Shown piece after piece: positions 1 through 5,123 of a stretch of DNA of 5,573 nt. Every line of letters begins with the position of its first letter. The stretch's first letter is position 1. The notes under the pieces are model-generated. The model searched no databases. It had not been told where the DNA came from and saw only the letters and a list, made by a program, of their open reading frames with translations. Source of the DNA: JABDNZ01 sp964407425 (GTDB lineage Bacteria > Gemmatimonadota > Gemmatimonadetes > Longimicrobiales > Gaopeijiaceae); the NCBI GenBank assembly GCA_964407425.1, contig CAYOVN010000208.1, positions 1 to 5,573 of the forward strand, in the 5' to 3' direction. The position numbers and the translations under genes were made by a program.

Positions 1-1
1 T

Positions 2-289
2 CGGAAGAATATCGAGACCTTGGGGGCCGAAGCGGATTCTCAGGACGTCGTCGGGGATGCCATGGCCTATTTGAACCGCCTGGGCCCCGAAGACTTCGAT
101 CTGGCCTTCGCGGATCCGCCGTACGAGAAGGGGTTGGCCGGGAAACTTCTGGAGGCTTTCGAGAAAAAAGGGTTTGCCCGGGAGCTTTGGGTTGAGCATC
201 GTTCATCCGAGACCATGCCCGCCTTTCCCGGCCTTCGGCAAAGAAGGTATGGGGACACTACGCTATCCACCCTATCGAGAATAGAATGA
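2..289 (+). CDS. rsmD: RsmD, 16S rRNA (guanine-N2)-methyltransferase, C-terminal part (5' truncated)
   Basis: The open frame enters from the left edge and about 95 C-terminal residues are visible; the N-terminal SAM-binding motifs lie outside the window. Seen: the catalytic DPPY motif of the N6-adenine/N2-guanine methyltransferase type, in the context DLAFADPPYEKG (DPPY at bases 113-124), followed by the family's C-terminal end with LWVEHR and RRYGDTTLS, close to the usual RRYGDTxLS strand. Family knowledge: RsmD methylates G966 (E. coli numbering) of 16S rRNA in the small subunit, using SAM. The ATG at 62 and the in-frame start near 20 are internal and are not real starts. The stop codon overlaps the coaD start as ATGA (286-289), so the two are probably translationally coupled. 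The rsmD-coaD pair is a common bacterial arrangement, which supports both calls. The family is fairly secure; a different DPPY-type methyltransferase is the only alternative. Confidence 0.92.
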   Translation, partial: RKNIETLGAEADSQDVVGDAMAYLNRLGPEDFDLAFADPPYEKGLAGKLLEAFEKKGFARELWVEHRSSETMPAFPGLRQRRYGDTTLSTLSRIE

Positions 290-789
290 ACTCTTCGCCT
301 AGAGACGGGTTGGCCATATACCCAGGATCTTTCGACCCCGTGACACTGGGGCATGAGGATATTGCCAGGAGAACTCTCCACCTTGCGGGTCGGTTGATTC
401 TGGCGGTTGCCGAAACGGCCACCCAATCCAAAGCTCCCCTCTTCACGGTGGAGGAACGGCTGGAAGTTCTCAATGAGGTCTACGACGGGGATGACCGGGT
501 TGAGTGCGTCAGCTTCTCCGGCCTGCTGATGGATTTCGCCAGGGAAAGGGAGGCCCATTTCATCATCAGAGGGCTTCGGGCGGTCTCGGACTTCGAATAT
601 GAGATGCAGATGGCTCAGATGAACCGGGAACTCTGGCCCGAAGTGGAGACGGTATTCCTGACCCCTGATGCCCCCCTCTCTTTCCTCTCCGCCTCCCTCG
701 TTCGGGAGGTCGCCAGCCTTGGGGGGGACGTTTCGTCCTTCGTGTCCCCTTCAGTTTTGACGGCTCTTGAGAGGAAGTTATCGGCCTGA
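286..789 (+). CDS. coaD: Phosphopantetheine adenylyltransferase (CoaD)
   Basis: Makes dephospho-CoA from 4'-phosphopantetheine and ATP, the penultimate step of CoA synthesis, in the cytoplasm. At 167 aa it has the usual family length (about 160-170). Seen in order: YPGSFDPVTLGH (residues 12-23) with the nucleotidyltransferase T/HxGH motif, catalytic His23; TQSKAPLF (46-53) with the conserved Lys49; IIRGLRAVSDFEYEMQMAQMNR region (93-114) with Arg95 and Arg98; and FLSASLVREVASLGGDVSSFV (133-153), the family's ISSSLVRE-type loop with Ala in place of one Ser. The ATG at 286 overlaps the rsmD stop and has only a weak purine stretch in front, so expression probably relies on coupling to rsmD. The start is fixed by the glycine-rich strand lying about ten residues in. 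No terminator is visible after the stop, so transcription may continue into the regulator genes. Confidence 0.98.
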   Translation: MNSSPRDGLAIYPGSFDPVTLGHEDIARRTLHLAGRLILAVAETATQSKAPLFTVEERLEVLNEVYDGDDRVECVSFSGLLMDFAREREAHFIIRGLRAVSDFEYEMQMAQMNRELWPEVETVFLTPDAPLSFLSASLVREVASLGGDVSSFVSPSVLTALERKLSA

Positions 790-837
790 TTGGTTATATT
801 TCAGAGGCTCCCGATTGGGTCGATGAGTTCGAGTTAC

Positions 838-867
838 TTGATCCCTGACCCCTGGGGCATATATCAT
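838..867 (+). promoter_or_regulatory. Candidate sigma-70-like promoter for the partner-switching cassette
   Basis: TTGATC (838-843, 4 of 6 matches to TTGACA), an 18-base spacer, then TATCAT (862-867, 5 of 6 matches to TATAAT). It lies in the 146-base gap after coaD and would give a leader of roughly 60 bases before the STAS gene. The locally AT-rich stretch in GC-rich surroundings is supportive. The call rests on consensus matching alone, and the host's own promoter consensus is unknown. Confidence 0.4.
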
Positions 868-926
868 TTTCCAATGTTCGGCTTTCACCGGCCGATTTCT
901 GCAATTTCTTAGAAGTTTCAATCCAC

Positions 927-932
927 GGAGGG
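927..932 (+). promoter_or_regulatory. Shine-Dalgarno site of the STAS gene
   Basis: GGAGGG lies three bases before the ATG at 936 (four bases if GGAGG is taken as the core). It is the clearest ribosome binding site in the window, although its spacing is shorter than the usual 5-9 bases. It fixes the ATG at 936 as the start; no alternative in-frame start lies close by. Confidence 0.7.
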
Positions 933-935
933 TGA

Positions 936-1268
936 ATGGGTTTCCAGGTCGAGAAGGTCAGCGACGTACTCGTGGTGGACGTGGAAGGCCAGCTCATCGT
1001 AGGGAACCGCCAGGAGCTGAAACAGAAGGTCCTGGCGGAGCTGGAGAACGGCGAACGGAAGTTCGTTGTCGACTTTGAAAAAACCGGCTACATCGACTCT
1101 TCAGGCCTCGGGGTCCTCGTGAGCCTCTCAAAGAAGGTTCGTGAGCAGGGTGGTGAGCTCAGGCTGGCGAATCTGAATGAGGACCTGAAAACTCTGTTCG
1201 AGCTTACGAAGCTCGATACACTCTTCCATATAGCTGATTCCCGTGAGGCGGCACTGAAGGGTCTTTAA
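936..1268 (+). CDS. STAS-domain anti-sigma factor antagonist (SpoIIAA/RsbV type)
   Basis: At 110 aa this is a single-domain STAS protein of normal family length. Seen: an N-terminal strand pair ending DVEGQLIVGN (residues 15-24), a central VVDFEKTGYIDSSGLGVLVSL stretch (44-64) with the hallmark DSSGLG (54-59), and a C-terminal ELRLANLNEDLKTLFELTKL (74-93). By comparison with SpoIIAA (Ser58) and RsbV (Ser56), the phosphorylated residue should be Ser55, the first Ser after the Asp. Family knowledge: the unphosphorylated form binds the anti-sigma kinase and releases its target; phosphorylation by that kinase disables it. The kinase gene lies 45 bases downstream and a SpoIIE-type phosphatase follows that, so all three switch partners are adjacent. 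The gene heads the cassette behind a 146-base leader with a possible promoter. The family call is firm; the pathway it serves is unknown. Confidence 0.95.
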   Translation: MGFQVEKVSDVLVVDVEGQLIVGNRQELKQKVLAELENGERKFVVDFEKTGYIDSSGLGVLVSLSKKVREQGGELRLANLNEDLKTLFELTKLDTLFHIADSREAALKGL

Positions 1269-1313
1269 ACCCCTCTCGCCTGTTCTTCCTCGTAGCAAAG
1301 GGATCTGTGGTAG

Positions 1314-1763
1314 ATGGCTTCGGATTTCGTTTTTGATATTCCCAATGATCTGACCTCCATCGAGGAGGCCGTGGACCTCGTAGTCCGGCGGTGCCCTCAG
1401 TGTGGGGATGATCCCAGAAAGCTCCGGCTGAATCTGAGGGTTGGACTCTCCGAGGCCCTGGCGAATGCCATGCTCTATGGGAATGCCAGTGACCCCTCCA
1501 AACGGGTGAGGGTGGAGGTCGCGTTCAAGGGCTCGACCATAACCGCCCGAGTCACGGACCAAGGGAGCGGCTTCGACCCCGCCTGCGTCCCAGACCCCAC
1601 CACACGATCGAACTTGCTGAAGGCCGAAGGTCGGGGCCTGTTTCTGATGCGAAAGCTCCTCGACGATGTCTATTTCAACGATTTGGGGAACAGCGTGACA
1701 CTTGTCCTCCGTCTTCCCCCTGGGCTGGAAAATGGGGGAGTGGAGGGCGGGGCCGTGGCATGA
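1314..1763 (+). CDS. Anti-sigma regulatory factor, GHKL/HATPase serine kinase (SpoIIAB/RsbW type)
   Basis: At 149 aa it matches the usual 140-160 aa of RsbW/SpoIIAB proteins. Seen: the N box GLSEALANAMLYGN (residues 44-57) with the Glu47/Asn51 pair expected to act on ATP-Mg; the G1 box VTDQGSGFDP (80-89); and a G2-type box GRGLFLMRKL (106-115) next to the ATP lid. Family knowledge: such proteins bind a sigma factor or another target, and phosphorylate the STAS antagonist on serine using ATP. The STAS gene directly upstream is the obvious substrate. Unusual: a CPQC motif (Cys27 to Cys30) just before the N-box helix and a third Cys at 91; see findings. The ATG at 1314 follows AAAGGGA (1297-1303) by ten bases, a usable though slightly distant binding site. 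The stop overlaps the phosphatase start as ATGA, indicating coupled translation. Target specificity cannot be read from the sequence. Confidence 0.93.
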   Translation: MASDFVFDIPNDLTSIEEAVDLVVRRCPQCGDDPRKLRLNLRVGLSEALANAMLYGNASDPSKRVRVEVAFKGSTITARVTDQGSGFDPACVPDPTTRSNLLKAEGRGLFLMRKLLDDVYFNDLGNSVTLVLRLPPGLENGGVEGGAVA

Positions 1764-3346
1764 ACCCGGACATCCCGCCACTTCGAGCCCTCCCTGATCC
1801 AGTTCAGCAAACTCTCCGAGATTTCGAAAAAGCTCTCTCCATCGTCTTCCGCCTCCGTCAGGGGGAGGACTCCAAGTTGGTCTACGAATCCTCCCTTAAG
1901 CACCACCCGGAGGTTTCGTCCATCGAGGAGTTGGGGGAAGGGGTCGTCCGAACACTGAGTCCCAGGGAAGGTCCGGTTCTGGAGTTGGAGCTCCTGGGCT
2001 GCCCCTTTGGCAGAGAAGACAGCCTCGCCGACCTGGTGATCCGTTTGGTAGCCAGATCCTTCGAGTTCTCCCAGGAAGTCCGGTTCTTCACATACGAACT
2101 GAGCGAGCGTTACGAGGAGATCAATCTTCTCTATTCCATCAGTGAGACCCTGGGATCTCTCCTCAGCCTCAACCAGGCCGCCAAGGTGATTCTTGGGGAG
2201 GTCCGGGACGTTTTGGGGGCAAAACGGGGCTCACTGTGGGTCTATGAGGCCGAAACGGATCTTCTGAATTTGGTTGCGGCGGTAGGGGGGGAGGGTCTGA
2301 AGGGTCCTCTCCTGGTATCCGATCCGGATGCGGTCACAGCCAAGGTGTTTCGGGAAGGTCGATCCATGATCGTCGGCCCTCATGGGGCCACGGTAAAAAG
2401 TCGCCTTCCTGCCGACGACGCCCAGGAATCCTTCCTCTGCGTACCGATCCGGTATACTCCCCCTGCCGGGGCTCCCCGGACGGTGGGTGTGATCAACCTC
2501 ATCGGGCGTCGGCCTAGCGGGCGTTTCACTGCCAGTGATCAGAAGCTACTGGCTGCCATCGCCAGTCAGGTGGGATCGGCCCTGGAGAACCATCGCCTGA
2601 TACAGGAGAGCTTGGCCCAGGAGAGGGTCTCCCAGGAAATGGAGTTGGCTCATCATCTGCAGATGAAGCTTCTCCCGGTGGCTGAGAATTTCGAGGGGGC
2701 CGAGGTGGCAGCCAAGGTCCAACCGGCGGAACAGGTAGGGGGCGACTTCTTTCATCTCCTGCACCTCTCGAAGGGCCGAATCGGGGTAATGATCGGGGAC
2801 GTGTCGACCCACGGTTTTCCGGCGGCTCTGATCATGGCCCTATCCATGAGTGCGGCCTCCATTTATGCCATGGAGAAGGGAAGACCCTCCGGGGTGCTTC
2901 GGCAGTTGGACGATGCCCTCCGGGACGAGTTGGAGACCACCGAGATGTTTTTGTCCCTCTTTTACGGGATTCTGGATCCCCGGCAAGGGACTATGACCTA
3001 TGCGAATGCGGGTCACCCCCATGCTTTCGCCATCCACGACGACGGATCGACGGAGCGCTTGGATGCCACCGATCCGCCGGTGGGAATCGCCGGGCCTGAG
3101 TCCTACGGCGAAAAGACACTCCCTTGGAAGCCCGGGGAGGATCTCCTTCTCCTCTTTACCGACGGCCTTTCCGATACCCTGGCCACCCCGGAACGGGGCA
3201 GCGGGGAAGCGGTCGTGCTGGAAGCCGGAATCGCTGGCAGGCGGGGAGACCCGGCGGCTCTGGTCGACGATCTCTTTCGTCTGGCCGGCGAGGCCAATCC
3301 CACGGTTCCCGCGGACGACATGACCGCCGTGGTTCTGAGGGTCTGA
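1760..3346 (+). CDS. GAF-domain SpoIIE/RsbU-type PP2C serine phosphatase
   Basis: 528 aa, no signal peptide or membrane segments, so a cytoplasmic sensor-phosphatase. Regions: residues 1-110, unassigned; 110-127, a signalling-type helix (ELSERYEEINLLYSISE); about 127-278, a GAF domain (ISETLGSLLSLNQAAKVIL to SQVGSALENHRL); 278-310, a linker helix with the RsbU-like EMELAHHLQMKLLP; about 315-528, the SpoIIE phosphatase domain. Metal-binding motifs are present: VGGDFF with Asp329, IGDVSTHG with Asp347, LFTDGLSD with Asp468, and a terminal ADDMTAVVLRV with Asp519/Asp520. The usual GDVSGHG/GKG glycine is Thr350 here, but the Asp and final Gly remain, so activity is expected. Predicted role: dephosphorylate the STAS protein encoded two genes upstream, with the GAF domain sensing a ligand or redox state (inferred). 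The ATG overlaps the kinase stop, with GGAGGG at 1742-1747 in front. The family is certain; the STAS substrate is inferred from the neighbourhood. Confidence 0.95.
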   Translation: MNPDIPPLRALPDPVQQTLRDFEKALSIVFRLRQGEDSKLVYESSLKHHPEVSSIEELGEGVVRTLSPREGPVLELELLGCPFGREDSLADLVIRLVARSFEFSQEVRFFTYELSERYEEINLLYSISETLGSLLSLNQAAKVILGEVRDVLGAKRGSLWVYEAETDLLNLVAAVGGEGLKGPLLVSDPDAVTAKVFREGRSMIVGPHGATVKSRLPADDAQESFLCVPIRYTPPAGAPRTVGVINLIGRRPSGRFTASDQKLLAAIASQVGSALENHRLIQESLAQERVSQEMELAHHLQMKLLPVAENFEGAEVAAKVQPAEQVGGDFFHLLHLSKGRIGVMIGDVSTHGFPAALIMALSMSAASIYAMEKGRPSGVLRQLDDALRDELETTEMFLSLFYGILDPRQGTMTYANAGHPHAFAIHDDGSTERLDATDPPVGIAGPESYGEKTLPWKPGEDLLLLFTDGLSDTLATPERGSGEAVVLEAGIAGRRGDPAALVDDLFRLAGEANPTVPADDMTAVVLRV

Positions 3347-3376
3347 TTTCAACTGAACCTCCACCAATCGGCTCCT

Positions 3377-4183
3377 GTGGCGCACCGACCCAAGAAATCC
3401 CTCGGACAGAACTTCCTGGTTGACGGAAATCTCCAGCGAAAGATCGTTGAAGCCCTCCAAGTCGGGCCCGACGATGAGGTCCTGGAGATCGGTCCCGGAA
3501 GAGGGGCTCTTACCCAGCACCTCGTGGGCCGTTGCCGACGCCTATTCCTGGTGGAGTTGGACCGGGATCTGGCCGCTGATCTGGAGGAAACCCATGGGGG
3601 TGTCCCCGGGGTACGAGTGATCAGCGAAGACATCCTCAACGTCCGAGCTGCCGAGCTCTCTGAGAGGGTGTCGGAGCTGAAGGTCGTTGGGAACATTCCC
3701 TACAACATCACCACACCCATTCTATTCCACCTCCTCGTTCCACCCAGGCCCCAGCAGATTCTCCTAATGGTTCAGAAGGAGGTGGGAGAGAGAATCCTCG
3801 CGTCCCCGGGCACTTCGGCTTTCGGGGCCCTGACTGTGGGCGTGCAATCGGTGGCTTCGGTAGAGCGGGTCCTGAAAGTGCCCTCCACCGCCTTCCGGCC
3901 GGTCCCGGCGGTGGAATCCGTGGTCATCCGTGTCACTCCTACCCGGCCCGAGCCCCTGTCACCCGGAGAGGAGAAGGCCCTCCGTTCTCTCACCAAATCG
4001 GCTTTCCAGCAGCGGCGGAAACAGTTCCAGTCGATCCTCAGGAAGCACCCGGAATGGGGCCTTTCCCACGATCAGATCGGGGCTCTGGAGAACCTGACCG
4101 GTTTCGACCTCTCCAAGAGGCCGGAGACTTTCTCTCCGAAGGATTTCATCAAGCTGTCCGAAGCCCTGAAAACCCATTCCTGA
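3377..4183 (+). CDS. rsmA: RsmA (KsgA), 16S rRNA dimethyladenosine transferase
   Basis: Dimethylates the two adjacent adenosines in the 3'-terminal helix of 16S rRNA (A1518/A1519 in E. coli) using SAM, acting on late 30S precursors. At 268 aa the length is typical. Seen: KKSLGQNFLVD (residues 6-16), the N-terminal signature; the SAM motif VLEIGPGRGALT (35-46); the acidic Glu60 at the end of the next strand (FLVELD); a later Asp85 (SEDIL); the catalytic NIPYNI (106-111); and the C-terminal family signature TAFRPVPAVESVVIRVTP. The C-terminal helical domain is complete. The start is GTG at 3377, chosen because the family motif begins a few codons later; no good Shine-Dalgarno site precedes it, and no ATG or other GTG lies in frame back to the phosphatase stop. 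That stop (3344-3346) is in the same frame, 30 bases upstream. Probably co-transcribed with the cassette. Confidence 0.98.
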   Translation: MAHRPKKSLGQNFLVDGNLQRKIVEALQVGPDDEVLEIGPGRGALTQHLVGRCRRLFLVELDRDLAADLEETHGGVPGVRVISEDILNVRAAELSERVSELKVVGNIPYNITTPILFHLLVPPRPQQILLMVQKEVGERILASPGTSAFGALTVGVQSVASVERVLKVPSTAFRPVPAVESVVIRVTPTRPEPLSPGEEKALRSLTKSAFQQRRKQFQSILRKHPEWGLSHDQIGALENLTGFDLSKRPETFSPKDFIKLSEALKTHS

Positions 4184-4328
4184 GCCCTCTTCCGGGTTCG
4201 GGAATCGCTCCGTTGCCCACCTCCTGACGGGCCGATAGGTTGGTGCACGCCGAACTCCGCCGGAAGGCTCTCAAGCCTCCGGCGAGTCCCCTGGTCATTC
4301 CAAACTTCGTGTTACGGACTATTCTGAA
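4184..4328 (+). other. Intergenic region between rsmA and the exonuclease gene
   Basis: Apart from the hairpin, nothing convincing is visible. In the exonuclease frame, codons stay open back to a TAG at 4236 but contain no ATG or GTG before the TTG at 4329. A TATTCT (4320-4325) could serve as a -10 element, but there is no matching -35 element. A separate transcript for the exonuclease and hydrolase pair is possible but unproven. Confidence 0.5.
4258..4284 (+). repeat. Strong inverted repeat / hairpin between rsmA and the exonuclease gene
   Basis: CGCCGGA (4258-4264) pairs with TCCGGCG (4278-4284), then after one unpaired A (4265) GGCT pairs with AGCC, closing a CTCA tetraloop: 11 base pairs with one bulge. 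It is the strongest hairpin I found by eye. No T-run follows on either strand, so it is not a classical intrinsic terminator. It may mark the end of the rsmA transcript, stabilise a 3' end, or act in the leader of the downstream gene. It lies about 45 bases before the exonuclease start. Confidence 0.65.
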
Positions 4329-5123
4329 TTGAGAGACGAACCCTCCCTTGTGAGACGGGCAGTTACGCTCCTGCAGCATGGTGAGGTCCACACCCTGGAT
4401 CTTGCCCGGGAGGTCCTTGGCCTTTCCGGAAATGCGGGGGCAGCCTCAGCCGCAGTCTTCTCCCTCCTCGGTGCGGATCCCCGTTTCCAGGTGGATGGAA
4501 GAGGATGCTGGTCTCTGGCGGGGGAAACACCGGAGGAGGAAGAAGAGCTGGGACGGTTGAACTATTCCGTGGTGGACGTGGAAACCACCGGAGGCTCACC
4601 CGACAAGGGGGATCGGATCACCGAGATCGCCGTGGTGGAGATCCGGAATGGTCTCATCGCGGAGGACTTCCAAACCCTGGTGAATCCGGGTCGGGCGATA
4701 CCTTCCCGGATCGCGGAACTGACGGGGATCAACGATGAGATGGTGAAACACGCACCATTCTTCGAGGATGTCGCGGAAGACATCTTCGATTGGCTCGAAG
4801 GCCGGGTTTTCGTAGCCCACAACGTATCCTTCGACTGGAGATTCATCAGCGCCCAGTTGGGGGACGCCATCGGTTTTGTTCCCCAGACACCCAGGCTGTG
4901 CACGGTCCAACTTGCCCGTCGGCTGGCACCGGGGCTGACCCGCAGAAACCTGGATTCCGTCGCGACCCACTTTGGGATTCCCATCCATGCCAGGCACCGG
5001 GCTTTCGGGGACGCCCTGGCGACGGCCCGCATCCTCCTGCGACTCCTGGATGAAGCCAGGGCCCTGGGAATTCATGACCTGACCTCTCTTCAACTCCTTC
5101 TTCATAGAAAGGGCCGTTCTTGA
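4329..5123 (+). CDS. DnaQ-like DEDDh 3'-5' exonuclease with N-terminal winged-helix-like domain
   Basis: 264 aa from a TTG start. Residues about 7-63 read as a small winged-helix-type domain (LVRRAVTLLQHGEVHTLDLA through a glycine-rich wing to GCWSLAG); an acidic linker (EEEEE, 69-73) follows. The rest is a complete RNase T/DnaQ exonuclease fold: ExoI VVDVETTGG with Asp83 and Glu85; ExoII FVAHNVSFDWRFI with Asp169; ExoIII HRAFGDALAT with His223 and Asp228, the HxxxxD spacing that defines the DEDDh class. Such enzymes remove nucleotides from 3' ends in DNA proofreading, repair or RNA processing; the exact substrate is not visible. No helicase (DinG-like) or GIY-YIG (Cho/UvrC-like) region is attached, and no replicative polymerase gene is near, so this need not be the Pol III epsilon subunit. 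The start is uncertain: GTG at 4350 is the alternative, and neither has a strong ribosome site. The stop overlaps the next gene. Confidence 0.88.
   Translation: MRDEPSLVRRAVTLLQHGEVHTLDLAREVLGLSGNAGAASAAVFSLLGADPRFQVDGRGCWSLAGETPEEEEELGRLNYSVVDVETTGGSPDKGDRITEIAVVEIRNGLIAEDFQTLVNPGRAIPSRIAELTGINDEMVKHAPFFEDVAEDIFDWLEGRVFVAHNVSFDWRFISAQLGDAIGFVPQTPRLCTVQLARRLAPGLTRRNLDSVATHFGIPIHARHRAFGDALATARILLRLLDEARALGIHDLTSLQLLLHRKGRS
5109..5113 (+). promoter_or_regulatory. Shine-Dalgarno site supporting the TTG start of the hydrolase gene
   Basis: AAGGG lies six bases before the TTG at 5120, within the last codons of the exonuclease gene. The next in-frame ATG (5237) would remove the conserved N-terminal strand region of the hydrolase, so this site decides for the TTG. 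Confidence 0.5.

Larger units (their letters stand above)
790..935 (+). other. Intergenic leader between coaD and the STAS gene
   Basis: No coding signal on either strand and no intrinsic terminator after coaD. It holds the candidate promoter, a weak hairpin (TCGGC pairing with GCCGA around 878-895, only five pairs) and the ribosome binding site. No recognised riboswitch or direct operator repeat was seen. Confidence 0.6.

Noticed and set aside
67..558. 163-codon open frame on the minus strand across rsmD and coaD
   Set aside because: It lies fully antisense to two well-supported genes, has no recognisable motif and reads as the low-complexity complement of their codons.
767..800. Promoter from TTGAGA (767-772) and TATATT (795-800) at the end of coaD
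   Set aside because: Each box is a good match on its own, but the 22-base spacer is too long for a sigma-70-type promoter.
877..896. Hairpin TCGGC/GCCGA in the leader of the STAS gene as a terminator or riboswitch
   Set aside because: Only five pairs with an eight-base loop, and no known riboswitch core around it; such stems occur often by chance.
1128..1781. 217-codon minus-strand open frame across the STAS and kinase genes
   Set aside because: Antisense to genes with clear catalytic motifs; long reverse frames are expected in GC-rich coding DNA, and no domain is recognisable.
3000..3423. Two overlapping plus-strand frames inside the phosphatase (from 3000 and from 3124)
   Set aside because: They are Arg/Pro/Ser/Gly-rich out-of-frame readings of the phosphatase domain, which is intact in its own frame; no frameshift needs explaining.
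2840..3520. 226-codon minus-strand open frame across the end of the phosphatase and the start of rsmA
   Set aside because: Runs through the phosphatase metal motifs and the rsmA N-terminus on the opposite strand; no motif and no ribosome site that I could see.
4258..4300. Intrinsic terminator after rsmA
   Set aside because: The hairpin is good, but the following bases are AGTCCCCTGG with no T-run, so I kept it only as a hairpin.
4320..4325. TATTCT as a -10 box for the exonuclease gene
   Set aside because: Only a 4 of 6 match, no -35 element at suitable spacing, and it would lie four bases before the TTG start.
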